The notes beneath the pieces are model-generated. The model was not told the DNA's origin. It saw only the letters and a list, made by a program, of their open reading frames with translations, and did not search any database. Positions 21,267 to 31,015 of a stretch of DNA of 64,000 nt are shown one piece after another. The translations under genes and the position numbers were made by a program. Origin of the DNA: an uncultured Alphaproteobacteria bacterium (lineage in GTDB: Bacteria > Pseudomonadota > Alphaproteobacteria > Methylaequorales > Methylaequoraceae); contig CABZAL010000006.1 in NCBI GenBank assembly GCA_902523675.1, positions 1-64,000 on the forward strand, read 5' to 3'. Each line of letters begins with the position of its first letter. Position 1 is the first letter of the stretch.

Positions 21267-22088
21267 ATGAAAATAACATTACTAAATATCTTTATTTTTA
21301 TTTATGTAATTAGTTTTTTTGAGAAACCGTTACTTTCAAAAAATAAAAATAATATTGATAAAACTCCAATTGAAATTTACGCTGAAGGAGGAATTGAATG
21401 GAATAAAAATAAAAAAGTTTATATTGCAAAAAAAAATGCAGAAGCAACGAAAGGAAAGTTAAAAGTTAAAGCAGACTTGCTTGAAGCTTATTATGATGAA
21501 AGTTCTGATAAGAATAGCGACATAAAAACTTTAAATGCGCTTGGCAATGTTCTTATTAATGATAATGAAACAATTATTAAAGGAGGTAAAAAAGCATCCT
21601 ATAATATAAGAAAAGATCACTTTATTGTGTTTGGGAAAAAAATAAGCTTGGTTTCTCAGAACGATAGTGTTTCATCAAATCGTAAACTAGAATTCTGGAA
21701 AAGTAAAAATATTGCAATTGCAACTGGAGAAGCAGAGGCAATTAGAGATTCAAAGTATGTGATCAATGCTGACAAACTTGTGACACATCTCAAAACGCTT
21801 AAGGATGGAAATTATGAAATAAAAAAGATAATAGCTTACAATAAAGTTATAATTAAAACCAATAATGAGATAGCATATAGTGACAAGGCATTATATAATA
21901 AAGATTCTGAGATTTGTAAATTATTTGGTAACGTTAAACTTAAAAAAGGAGAAAGTTTTCTTACAGGTGAGTATGCTGAAATGAACTTAATAAACGGAAT
22001 AAGTAAACTTTTACCTTATCCTGGTAACAAAATAAGAGAACAAGAAAATAGAGTTAAAGCACTTATAAATACAGATGGAAATGAATGA
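21267..22088 (+). CDS. lptA: LptA/OstA-like LPS transport protein
   Basis: PIEIYAEGGIEWNKNKKVYIAKKNAEATKGKLKVKADLLEAYY; operon position. Confidence 0.88.
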   Translation: MKITLLNIFIFIYVISFFEKPLLSKNKNNIDKTPIEIYAEGGIEWNKNKKVYIAKKNAEATKGKLKVKADLLEAYYDESSDKNSDIKTLNALGNVLINDNETIIKGGKKASYNIRKDHFIVFGKKISLVSQNDSVSSNRKLEFWKSKNIAIATGEAEAIRDSKYVINADKLVTHLKTLKDGNYEIKKIIAYNKVIIKTNNEIAYSDKALYNKDSEICKLFGNVKLKKGESFLTGEYAEMNLINGISKLLPYPGNKIREQENRVKALINTDGNE

Positions 22089-22833
22089 TATTCAGAAACC
22101 TTTCTTAGCTATATCAAATCAAGGGTTAAAAGCTAACAACATTTCAAAATATTTCGAAAAAAAACGTGTTTTGAATAATATATCTCTCGATCTTAAAAAA
22201 GGTGAATCTGTAGCAATTCTTGGTCCAAATGGAGCTGGAAAAACAACCTTGTTTTATATATTGATGGGCTTAATAAAACCTGATTTTGGTGAGATATTCT
22301 TGCATGATAAAAAAATAACTAAACTTCCAATGTACAGAAGAGCCAGACTTGGCCTTGGTTACTTACCTCAAGAATCATCTGTTTTCAGAGGACTTAATGT
22401 TGAGGAAAACATTATGTCTATTCTTCAAATTTCAAACTATAATGAGATTGAACAAAATAAAAATCTAGAAAAATTATTAAGTGAATTTGGTATAGAACAT
22501 CTACGGTTTGCTTCATCGTTGTCTCTCTCAGGTGGTGAGAGAAGAAGGCTCGAAATTGCAAGATGTTTAGCCTCTAACCCTAATTTTATTTTACTTGACG
22601 AACCACTAGCCGGGATTGATCCTATAGCTGTAAACGAAATAAAAGAGCTCATTTCAAACTTAAAAGAAAGAAATATTGGTCTGCTAATAACTGACCATAA
22701 TGTTAGGAGTACTTTGGAAATGGTGGATAGAGCATATATCATTTATGACGGAAAAGTTATTTCAGAAGGAACACCTAATAGTATAATTAACAATAATGAA
22801 GTTCGAAGAGTTTATCTTGGAGATTCATTTTAA
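22075..22833 (+). CDS. lptB: LPS export ABC ATPase LptB
   Basis: GPNGAGKTTLFYILMGLIKPDFGEI...SLSGGERRRLEIARCLA. Confidence 0.97.
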   Translation: MEMNDIQKPFLAISNQGLKANNISKYFEKKRVLNNISLDLKKGESVAILGPNGAGKTTLFYILMGLIKPDFGEIFLHDKKITKLPMYRRARLGLGYLPQESSVFRGLNVEENIMSILQISNYNEIEQNKNLEKLLSEFGIEHLRFASSLSLSGGERRRLEIARCLASNPNFILLDEPLAGIDPIAVNEIKELISNLKERNIGLLITDHNVRSTLEMVDRAYIIYDGKVISEGTPNSIINNNEVRRVYLGDSF

Positions 22834-22837
22834 TTTT

Positions 22838-23413
22838 ATGAATAATATTTTAATTTCAGGAAAACAAACAAAACTAGGCAAAGCACTTACCCAGTATGTT
22901 TCTGAAAATCTTCACTCCTCACTTTCAAAATATTTTAAATCATATGTATCAGCAAATGTACTTTTTTCTAAAAGTAACAACAATTTTAATTGTGAAGTAA
23001 ATATTCACGTTGAAAAAACAACATATGTTCAAAGCCATGGGAATAGTAATGATGCTTATGGATCATTTAACATTGCTAACGAAAAAATTAAAAAAAGAAT
23101 TAGAAGATATCATAAAAAATTAAATGATCATAGAATTCGTTCTAAGAAATCTCTTAAAAATAACGCATATCAATATATTATTAAGAACCCAGAAAGTGCA
23201 AAAAGTATAGAAGACATCGATAATCCATTAATCATAGCAGAGACGGAATTCTTGATAAAAACCCTATCAGTCAGTGAAGCTTTGATGTTGATGGAATTAA
23301 ACGATCAAAATCTTATTTTTTTTAGAAACCAAAAAAATAAAAGATTAAATGTTCTTTACAAAAGAAAAGATGGTAACATTGGCTGGATTGATTCAAAATC
23401 TATAAGAAATTAA
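22838..23413 (+). CDS. hpf: Ribosome hibernation promoting factor (long form)
   Basis: NILISGKQTKLGKALTQYVSENL; C-terminal IAETEFLIKTLSVSEALMLMELNDQNLIFFRN. Confidence 0.93.
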   Translation: MNNILISGKQTKLGKALTQYVSENLHSSLSKYFKSYVSANVLFSKSNNNFNCEVNIHVEKTTYVQSHGNSNDAYGSFNIANEKIKKRIRRYHKKLNDHRIRSKKSLKNNAYQYIIKNPESAKSIEDIDNPLIIAETEFLIKTLSVSEALMLMELNDQNLIFFRNQKNKRLNVLYKRKDGNIGWIDSKSIRN

Positions 23414-23414
23414 A

Positions 23415-23873
23415 ATGAAAATATCAGATATAATTCCTTTAAAAAATATTTTCCTAGACATTAATGCTTCGAGTAAAAAAGCATTGTTTAAATTGATATC
23501 AAAAAAAATATCAATAAGATTTAAAATTGATCAAAATGAAATCTTAGATAATTTAAATCAAAGAGAAAAATTGGGCTCGACAGGGATAGGAAATGGTATT
23601 GCAATACCTCATAGCAAAATAAAAGGTATTAAAAAATTATTCTCTCTTTTTTTAAGATCAAAAAGTCTTGTTGATTTTTCAGCAAGTGATTCAAAAGGGG
23701 TTGATATTATTTTTGTTATCATAGCTCCAGAAACCGCAACAACCGAACATTTACTTGCTTTATCAGAAATATCAAAGTTTCTCAAAATTCAAGGTGTGAT
23801 TGAAAAATTAAGAAAACTAAAAACAAATAAAGAGATTCACCAACTCCTTATTCAAGTCAATGGAGACTTATAG
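23415..23873 (+). CDS. ptsN: PTS IIA-like nitrogen regulatory protein PtsN
   Basis: REKLGSTGIGNGIAIPHSK...APETATTEHLLALSEIS. Confidence 0.95.
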   Translation: MKISDIIPLKNIFLDINASSKKALFKLISKKISIRFKIDQNEILDNLNQREKLGSTGIGNGIAIPHSKIKGIKKLFSLFLRSKSLVDFSASDSKGVDIIFVIIAPETATTEHLLALSEISKFLKIQGVIEKLRKLKTNKEIHQLLIQVNGDL

Positions 23874-24084
23874 GTTCTAATCCGGATTGTAAAATAGCAG
23901 CTAAAGCTGTATCTTTTGTCTCAAATGCAGCCAACAAAGTTCCATCAGCACCATAAACAGAAAATATATCGGTCTTATAACTATCTTCTGAATGAAGTTC
24001 TTTTTTAATAAACGCAAAACCATTGTGGCCATATTCAAAAAAATTCTTTTCAAAGTTTTTATTTTTTTTTTCTAAATCATTCAT
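23857..24084 (-). CDS. DUF1150 family protein
   Basis: DIFSVYGADGTLLAAFETKDTALAAILQSGLEPISLH; next to hsp20. Confidence 0.85.
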   Translation of the reverse strand: MNDLEKKNKNFEKNFFEYGHNGFAFIKKELHSEDSYKTDIFSVYGADGTLLAAFETKDTALAAILQSGLEPISLH

Positions 24085-24550
24085 CGTATTTTTTCTTCTT
24101 TAGGTTGAGGTTTATAAGATTTTTATCTTTTTTTCTGGAAGAATCAGAAATTTCAATTTTTTTTGATTCTTCCTGAGGTACAGGTTGAGTAAGATCAATA
24201 AAAAGCAAACCATTTTCCATTGATGCACCTTCAACTTTAATTCCATCAGCCAGAATGAAATTCCTTTGGAATTGCCTAGTTGCTATGCCTCTATGAATAA
24301 ATATTCTATCATTATTGGGTTCAGACCTACTTCCGTGTATTAAAAGCTGATTTCCTTCTAAACTAATTTCAAGATCTTTTTTTGTAAATCCAGCAACTGC
24401 TATTGATATCCTTAATATTTGTGCAGAAATCTGTTCTATGTTATAGGGGGGATAAGAGTCTGATGATAGTTTACTAATCCTATCAACAGTTCTTTCAAAC
24501 TCATCAAAGCCAAGTAAAAAAGGGCTATTAAAAAGTGATAATCTTGTCAA
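24077..24550 (-). CDS. Hsp20/alpha-crystallin small heat shock protein
   Basis: SYPPYNIEQISAQILRISIAVAGFTKKDLEISLEGNQLLIHG; GIATRQFQRNFILADGIKV; TTG start. Confidence 0.95.
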   Translation of the reverse strand: MTRLSLFNSPFLLGFDEFERTVDRISKLSSDSYPPYNIEQISAQILRISIAVAGFTKKDLEISLEGNQLLIHGSRSEPNNDRIFIHRGIATRQFQRNFILADGIKVEGASMENGLLFIDLTQPVPQEESKKIEISDSSRKKDKNLINLNLKKKKYDE

Positions 24551-24552
24551 TT

Positions 24553-24578
24553 CATCCTCAATCAGTTCAAGAGCGATA
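24553..24578 (-). promoter_or_regulatory. Candidate ROSE-like RNA thermometer hairpin occluding the hsp20 Shine-Dalgarno
   Basis: RNA 5'-UAUC(g)CUC-UUGAACUGAUU-GAGGAUG-3': UCGCU pairs with AGGA with a bulged G, just upstream of the TTG start. Confidence 0.45.
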
Positions 24579-24650
24579 TGTTAAGACCTATAAAAAGCAT
24601 CTATTATTAAAATATAATTTCTGCATAAAATTTCAACCAAAAAAAAAAAT

Positions 24651-24726
24651 TGGTGGAGCTGGTCGGGATTGAACCGACTACCTTCTGAATGCCATCCAGA
24701 CGCTCTCCCAAATGAGCTACAGCCCC
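24651..24726 (-). tRNA. tRNA-Ala (anticodon GGC), CCA encoded
   Basis: GGGGCTG-TA-GCTC..., loop ATGGCAT, CAGCTCC-A-CCA; 76 nt. Confidence 0.95.
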
Positions 24727-24830
24727 CAACTGACTAAAAACAAAAATAGCTCTTGTTGAAACTTAATAAACTATCTTTTCAATTTATTTAATGCTCGAAA
24801 ACAAACTAAATAAAAGAAATGCAAAATTTA

Positions 24831-25160
24831 TTAATTTTCCTCTCTATCTTTTTCAATATCAATAATGTTTTCAACATTTTCATCGTCCTCATCAATTACT
24901 TCCTCAGAAACAACTGATTCTTCGTCAACTTCAATACCTTCTATATCAAGATCATTGTTTTCAACTACATTATTAGCATTTTCATTTTGTTGTTCTTTTA
25001 TTACTTTTGGTGGTCTCCCTCTTTTTGATATGTTGGTAAGCATATTCACATCTGATCCACAGCTTGGACACACAAGCGGCATTTTGTTGAAATCAAAAAA
25101 AAGTGTTTCACAACTTATGCACTTTCTTTTTGTACCCTTATTAATATTATTTAAATTCAA
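24831..25160 (-). CDS. TIGR02300 (FYDLN acid domain) family protein
   Basis: KRKCISCETLFFDFNKMPLVCPSCGSD followed by an acidic tail. Confidence 0.85.
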   Translation of the reverse strand: MNLNNINKGTKRKCISCETLFFDFNKMPLVCPSCGSDVNMLTNISKRGRPPKVIKEQQNENANNVVENNDLDIEGIEVDEESVVSEEVIDEDDENVENIIDIEKDREEN

Positions 25161-25212
25161 ATTATCCCCTTAGTCTATTTACATTATTTTTAATTGTTCT
25201 ATTTTAATTTAT

Positions 25213-26538
25213 ATGAGAAAAATTAATACTCTTAAATCTTACAAAAGTAAATCCCTCATTGGAATTATTAATATACCTGGAGATAAATCTATATCACAAA
25301 GAGCTGTTATTTTTGCCTCACTATGTTTTGGGTTAACAAAAATTTTTGGGTTACTTAAATCAAAAGATGTCTTGAGTACAGTCAATGCTCTAAAAAATTT
25401 AGGTGTAAAAGTTAAATTTAACTCTGATATATGTGAAATTTCAGGAACTGGTGGAACTTTTAAAAAACCAAAAAAACCTTTAGATCTTGGTAACTCAGGG
25501 ACTGGGGTTAGACTATTAATTGGTATGTTATCATCGAAAAATATTGAAACAACTTTTGAAGGCGACAAATCTTTATCAAAGAGACCAATGTTAAGAGTTA
25601 TTAAACCCCTCGAAAAGTTTGGTGCTAAATTCAAAAGTAATAAAGGAAGACTTCCAATAAAAATACTTAAGTCAGATTATTTAAGTCCGTGCACAGTATA
25701 CGAAAAAATTGGTTCTGCCCAAGTAAAATCTGCATTAATTTTATCAGCGTTGAATTTAAATGGAACTACAATAATTAATGAAGTAGTACCCTCAAGAGAT
25801 CATACCGAAAATCTTCTTAAATATTTAGGTGCTGATATTAAAATAAAAAAGAAGAAGTTAGAAAAAAAAATTATTGTTAATGGTCCGCAAACTTTAAGTA
25901 GAAAAAAAATTAAAATTTGTGGGGATTTTAGCTCGGCATCCTTTCTTATAGTTGCCGCAATGATTTGTAAAAGTAGTAAAATAGTTTTAAAAAGCGTTGG
26001 GATAAACTATTTTAGAATAGGTTTATTAGAAGTTCTTAAAAAAATGAATGGTAAATTTAAAATACTAAAAAAATGGACTGAAAATGGCGAGCAAGTAGCT
26101 GATCTTGAAATTAAATCATCAAGTTTAAAAGGGATAAAAGTTTCAGGAGATATTTCTACAAGGCTTATAGACGAATACCCTATTTTATTTGTTGCGGCTT
26201 CATTTGCTAAAGGTACAACTGAATTTATAAATTTGAAAGAATTAAGATATAAGGAAAGTGATCGACTTTCTGCGATGTCTGAAGCGTTGGAAAAATCTGG
26301 AGTTAAATTGAAGCAAGAAAAGGATTATATAAAGATTTTTGGTTCAAAAAAACAGAATGGGGGTGTGAAAATTAAAACATATAATGATCATAGAGTGGCA
26401 ATGTCTATGCTAGTTTTTGGACTTGCATCAGATGAACCAATTAAAGTTGATGACATTAGTATGATTAAAACATCATTTCCTAATTTTGCAGAACTATTAA
26501 AAAAAATTGGGGCAAAAATTAAGTATGTTCAAAAATAA
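25213..26538 (+). CDS. aroA: 3-phosphoshikimate 1-carboxyvinyltransferase
   Basis: IPGDKSISQRAVIFASLCFG; LGNSGTGVRLLIGML; RYKESDRL. Confidence 0.97.
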   Translation: MRKINTLKSYKSKSLIGIINIPGDKSISQRAVIFASLCFGLTKIFGLLKSKDVLSTVNALKNLGVKVKFNSDICEISGTGGTFKKPKKPLDLGNSGTGVRLLIGMLSSKNIETTFEGDKSLSKRPMLRVIKPLEKFGAKFKSNKGRLPIKILKSDYLSPCTVYEKIGSAQVKSALILSALNLNGTTIINEVVPSRDHTENLLKYLGADIKIKKKKLEKKIIVNGPQTLSRKKIKICGDFSSASFLIVAAMICKSSKIVLKSVGINYFRIGLLEVLKKMNGKFKILKKWTENGEQVADLEIKSSSLKGIKVSGDISTRLIDEYPILFVAASFAKGTTEFINLKELRYKESDRLSAMSEALEKSGVKLKQEKDYIKIFGSKKQNGGVKIKTYNDHRVAMSMLVFGLASDEPIKVDDISMIKTSFPNFAELLKKIGAKIKYVQK

Positions 26539-27193
26539 AAAACCTGTAGTTGCAATTGATGGGACTTCGAGTTCTGGGAAAGGAACTTTGGCAAAAAGTA
26601 TTGCTGTTGCAACAAACTTCGATCATTTGGATACAGGTTCTTTGTACAGGTATTTAGCTCATCTAAGTGTTGTAAAAAAACAGAATATAGAAGAAATTAT
26701 TTCTAAAAATCCAAAAATAAATTTATTAGACTTGTGCAAATTAGACCTTAGAAAAGAATCAATTAGCAAGGAATCTTCAATTATTGCCCAAAAAAAGATT
26801 GTAAGAAATTTTTTAATTAAATTTCAACGAGAGTTCGCTAATAATCCTCCCAAAGGATTTGGATCAGTAATTGATGGCAGAGATATATCAAGTAAAATAA
26901 TACCTTGTGCAGAAATCAAATTTTTCGTTGATGCTAACATACAAACAAGAACTAATAGAAGAATAAATGAGATTAAAAAAAATAAAACATCTAAACCTGT
27001 ATTCCAGGAAATTTATACCCAGCTATTGGAAAGAGATAAAAGAGATAAAGAAAGAATAGAATCTCCACTAGTAATAACTCAAGATTCTATTTATATCGAT
27101 ACTTCTGACTTGAAACCAGATGCTGTTCTAGAAATTGCACTTTCTAAATTTCAAAGTATTTTTCCAAATATGCCAATTAAACATTGCACTTAA
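26525..27193 (+). CDS. cmk: Cytidylate kinase
   Basis: VVAIDGTSSSGKGTLAKSIA...HLDTGSLYRYLA...VIDGRDISSKIIPCAEIKFF. Confidence 0.95.
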   Translation: MFKNKKPVVAIDGTSSSGKGTLAKSIAVATNFDHLDTGSLYRYLAHLSVVKKQNIEEIISKNPKINLLDLCKLDLRKESISKESSIIAQKKIVRNFLIKFQREFANNPPKGFGSVIDGRDISSKIIPCAEIKFFVDANIQTRTNRRINEIKKNKTSKPVFQEIYTQLLERDKRDKERIESPLVITQDSIYIDTSDLKPDAVLEIALSKFQSIFPNMPIKHCT

Positions 27194-27231
27194 TAAGAAA
27201 ATTTTGTAATTGTATGTTTGAGATTTAAAAT

Positions 27232-28935
27232 ATGACAGTTGCAAACGAAAATAATTTTAGTGATTTACTTGAACAAAGTTTGACAGGCTTTAATAAAAAA
27301 GAAGGTCAGATCGTTAAAGGAACAGTTTTATTTGTTAAAAATGACAGTGTTGTCATTGATGTTGGGTTAAAATCTGAAGGAAGAATACCTATCAGAGAAT
27401 TTTTCTCCCCAGGTGAGGAACCGAACATCAAACCTGGTGATAAGTTCGACGTTTTATTAGAAAAGCTTGAAAATAAAGAGGGTGAGGCGATGCTAAGCCG
27501 TGAAAAAGCTAGAAAAGAAGAGTCTTGGATTAACCTTGAGAAATGCCTTCAATCTAAGGAACAAGTTACCGGAGTAATAACTGGAAGAGTAAAAGGTGGT
27601 TTCACAGTAGATATCAATGGTGCCGTTGCTTTTTTACCAGGTAGTCAAGTGGATTTAAGACCTATAAATGACATCTCGCCACTGATAAATAAGCCTCAAC
27701 CAATGTTAATTCTAAAAATGGATAAATTTAGAGGAAATATTGTCGTATCGAGAAGAGCTATACTTGAGGAATCAAGAGAAGCAGACAGATCGAAACTTCT
27801 TTCTGACATAGATGAGGGTTCAAAACTCAAAGGTATAGTTAAAAATATTACAGATTACGGGGTTTTTGTTGACTTAGGTGGTATGGATGGTTTGCTTCAT
27901 GTTACTGATCTTTCATGGGAGAGAGTAAACCATCCATCAGAAGTACTAAAGGTAGGTGACGAAATTAATGTGCTGGTAATAAAATACGATAAAGAAACAA
28001 AAAGAATTAGCTTAGGGATTAAACAGTTAACAGAAGATCCTTGGAGTGATATTAAAAAGGATTATAAAGTAGGGGAAAAAATAAGAGCCAAAATATCAAA
28101 TATAACAGATTATGGAGCTTTTGTGGAGTTAAAAAAAGGCGTTGAAGGTCTTATCCATGTTTCAGAAATGAGTTGGACTAATAAAAATGCAAACCCGAAT
28201 ACCATTATTTCTGTCAACGACGAAGTTGATGTGAAAATTCTTGAGGTTGACATTGAAAAAAGACGCATAAGTCTCGGTTTGAAACAATGTCAAGAAAATC
28301 CGTGGGAATCATTTTCTAAAGAAAATAAAGTTGGGGATGTCATCGAAGGAAAAATAAAAAATATAACTGAATTTGGAATATTCATTCAACTTCCAAAAGA
28401 ATTAAATGGGATGATACATTTATCTGACATTAGCTGGGACAAATCTGGAGAAGATGCTATTAAGGATTTCAAACAAGAAGATATTGTTAAATCGAAAATT
28501 TTAGATATCGACATCGAAAAAGAAAGAATATCATTAGGTATCAAGCAACTTATAAAGTCAAAAAACAATACATCTGAATTAATTGGTAAAATTTTCACTA
28601 CGGTTATAAAAAGAATCGAAGAAAATGAAATAGAAGTACTAATAAATGATAAAGATAAAGGAATAATTAAAAAATCAAATTTAGCAAAGATTAGATCTGA
28701 GCAAAAAACTTCAAGATTTGCTGTTGATGAAAAAATCGATGCTAAGGTTATTGGATTCAATAAAAAAACTAAAGTTTATGACCTATCAATCAAAGAAGTC
28801 GAAATTGCAGAAGAAAAGGAAGCACTCAAGCAGTATGGATCATCATCGTCTGGAGCTAGTTTAGGTGACATACTTGGTGCAGCACTCGAAAGTAAAAAAG
28901 ACGATATAAAGAAAAAGCCTGAAAAGGATAAATAA
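27232..28935 (+). CDS. rpsA: 30S ribosomal protein S1
   Basis: Repeated S1 domains (DYGVFVDLGGMDGLLHVTDLSW etc.); downstream of cmk. Confidence 0.98.
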   Translation: MTVANENNFSDLLEQSLTGFNKKEGQIVKGTVLFVKNDSVVIDVGLKSEGRIPIREFFSPGEEPNIKPGDKFDVLLEKLENKEGEAMLSREKARKEESWINLEKCLQSKEQVTGVITGRVKGGFTVDINGAVAFLPGSQVDLRPINDISPLINKPQPMLILKMDKFRGNIVVSRRAILEESREADRSKLLSDIDEGSKLKGIVKNITDYGVFVDLGGMDGLLHVTDLSWERVNHPSEVLKVGDEINVLVIKYDKETKRISLGIKQLTEDPWSDIKKDYKVGEKIRAKISNITDYGAFVELKKGVEGLIHVSEMSWTNKNANPNTIISVNDEVDVKILEVDIEKRRISLGLKQCQENPWESFSKENKVGDVIEGKIKNITEFGIFIQLPKELNGMIHLSDISWDKSGEDAIKDFKQEDIVKSKILDIDIEKERISLGIKQLIKSKNNTSELIGKIFTTVIKRIEENEIEVLINDKDKGIIKKSNLAKIRSEQKTSRFAVDEKIDAKVIGFNKKTKVYDLSIKEVEIAEEKEALKQYGSSSSGASLGDILGAALESKKDDIKKKPEKDK

Positions 28936-28936
28936 T

Positions 28937-29830
28937 TTGAAAAATATTCATTTTGATGATTTTTTAAAGCAAAGAAGAAAAAAATTAATCAGAGGTTTAT
29001 TATTTTTTGTAACCTTTATATTAATATTATTTTTCTTAAATCTTTTTTTAAAAAAAGAATCTCCATTTATAGCAAAGCTATCAATAGATTCAATTATAAT
29101 GAATAATCCTGAATTTATCAGAAAACTTGATTCATTAAAAAATAATAAAAATTTAAAAGCAGTGTTAGTTGACGTTAACAGTCCAGGAGGTACAGTTGTA
29201 GGTAGTAGAGAGATTTATAACAACTTAAAAAAAATAAGTGAAAATATCCCTGTTGCTATTTCCATGAAAGAAGTAGCAGCTTCAGGAGGTTATATGGTAG
29301 CGCTGGCAGGAAATAAAATATTTTGTTACGAAGGTACAATAACTGGCTCAGTTGGTGTGATAATGCAATCTGTAAATATAGAAAAACTTCTTCAATCTTT
29401 AGGAATTGAGCCCGTTATTTTTAAAAGTGGTGAACTTAAGGCAAAACCAAATCCAGTTGAGGGTCTAAATTCTAATGAAAAAGATATAATACAAAACGTA
29501 ATAAAAAGTATTCATGAAAGTTTCCTTACAATGGTTAAGAACAACAGAAAAATTTCTGAAGATAACCTAAAAATTATCTCTGATGGAAGAATTTTTACAG
29601 GAATTGAAGCCAAAAAGATTAATCTAGTAGATGAAATTGGAAGTGAAAAAGATGCACTTGATTGGTTGAAAACAGAAACTAGTGTAGAGAAAGATATAGA
29701 CGTAATCAAAATTGAGAGTGAAACAAATTTTTCGAATATTTTAGATATTTTGTCATTAAAAAGTATACTTAAAAAGAAGATTGCGACAAGTAATGGATTG
29801 TTTGCTATATGGGCGCCATATTATGAATAA
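28937..29830 (+). CDS. sppA: Signal peptide peptidase SppA (short form)
   Basis: VDVNSPGGTVVGSREIYNNLKK...KEVAASGGYMVALAGNKIFC. Confidence 0.92.
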   Translation: MKNIHFDDFLKQRRKKLIRGLLFFVTFILILFFLNLFLKKESPFIAKLSIDSIIMNNPEFIRKLDSLKNNKNLKAVLVDVNSPGGTVVGSREIYNNLKKISENIPVAISMKEVAASGGYMVALAGNKIFCYEGTITGSVGVIMQSVNIEKLLQSLGIEPVIFKSGELKAKPNPVEGLNSNEKDIIQNVIKSIHESFLTMVKNNRKISEDNLKIISDGRIFTGIEAKKINLVDEIGSEKDALDWLKTETSVEKDIDVIKIESETNFSNILDILSLKSILKKKIATSNGLFAIWAPYYE

Positions 29831-30104
29831 GTCTGAATTAATAAACTTTTTATCTGAGAAATTCAAACATTTACCAAGTAGAGAGATTGAAAAAATGTTC
29901 GAAAAAATAATTTCAAGCTTCTCTGATTCTCTCGCTAATGGTGAAAGAATTGAAATAAGGAATTTCGGCTCCTTTTCTATAAAAAATAGAGAAAAACGAG
30001 AAGCTAGAAACCCAAAAAGTGGTGCGAAAATCTTTGTAGAATCAAAAAAATCGATTCATTTTCGGTCAAGTAAAGTAATGAAAAAGATTCTAAATGAAAA
30101 ATAG
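29823..30104 (+). CDS. ihfB: Integration host factor beta / HU family protein
   Basis: NKSELINFLSEKF...NGERIEIRNFGSFSIKNREKREARNPKSGAKI. Confidence 0.92.
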   Translation: MNKSELINFLSEKFKHLPSREIEKMFEKIISSFSDSLANGERIEIRNFGSFSIKNREKREARNPKSGAKIFVESKKSIHFRSSKVMKKILNEK

Positions 30105-30329
30105 TATTAGAAAACTTTTCAATTTTTTTTTTTGTTAATAATACTTATTTTTTTAATCCCGTTTTCAATTGCAAATAAAAAAGCAGTCCTTATAAAGCTA
30201 TTTCCTTTTTCTTACGAAATTGTTATACCCTTGTATTTGTTAATAATAGGAATTTTTTTTATTGCTTTTATTTTTGGGTATGTTTTTTCTAAAATTACGA
30301 ATTTTAAGTTAAAAAAAGATGGAAAGTAA
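30094..30329 (+). CDS. LapA-like (DUF1049) membrane protein, apparent frameshift in a T11 run
   Basis: ATG 30094 frame MKNSIRKLFNFFFC* joins frame LLIILIFLIPFSIANKKAVLIKLFPF... if one T is added at 30123-30133; track ORF 30132-30329 starts inside the run at TTG. Confidence 0.6.
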
Positions 30330-31014
30330 AAAATATATTTACTGTGCACTCGATTTCAAAAAGATAGAGGAATGCGAAAAAATTTTAGTGAAGATAAAAA
30401 ATTATATTGGAGGTATAAAATTAGGTCTTGAATTTTTTATTGCTAATGGACTTCTCGGTGTTCAAGCTTTGAAGAAATATGATCTTCCAATTTTTTTAGA
30501 TCTTAAGCTTAATGATATTCCAAATACTGTAGAAAAAGCAATTGAATCTGCATTAATCGCTAATCCAGATATGATAACAGTTCATATGAACTGTAACTAC
30601 CTTGTTTCTAACTCTATTAGAAAAAAAATAAAAAATATAAAATTAATAGGTGTAACTTTACTAACTAGTTTAAACGATAATGACTTAAAAAAACTTGGTA
30701 TTCACGAAAATAGTGAACAATACGTAAACAGACTCGTGAAAATTGCTATTAAAAATAAGTTTGACGGAGTTGTTTGTTCTCCTAACGAATTAGACATATT
30801 AAAAAATATTTTACCAAAGAATTTCATTATGATTACTCCCGGAATCAGGCTCAGTAATAAAATCAGAGATGACCAAAAGAGAATAATGAGTCCAGGAGAA
30901 GCAGTCAAGAATGGAGCAAATATAATTGTTGTAGGTAGACCTATAACAAAATCTAAAAACCCTGTTAAAATTGTAAAAGATATAATAAAAGATATAGAAG
31001 TTTATAAAAATTAA
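30319..31014 (+). CDS. pyrF: Orotidine 5'-phosphate decarboxylase
   Basis: DLPIFLDLKLNDIPNTVEKAI; VVGRPITKSKNPVK. Confidence 0.95.
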   Translation: MESKKYIYCALDFKKIEECEKILVKIKNYIGGIKLGLEFFIANGLLGVQALKKYDLPIFLDLKLNDIPNTVEKAIESALIANPDMITVHMNCNYLVSNSIRKKIKNIKLIGVTLLTSLNDNDLKKLGIHENSEQYVNRLVKIAIKNKFDGVVCSPNELDILKNILPKNFIMITPGIRLSNKIRDDQKRIMSPGEAVKNGANIIVVGRPITKSKNPVKIVKDIIKDIEVYKN

Positions 31015-31015
31015 A

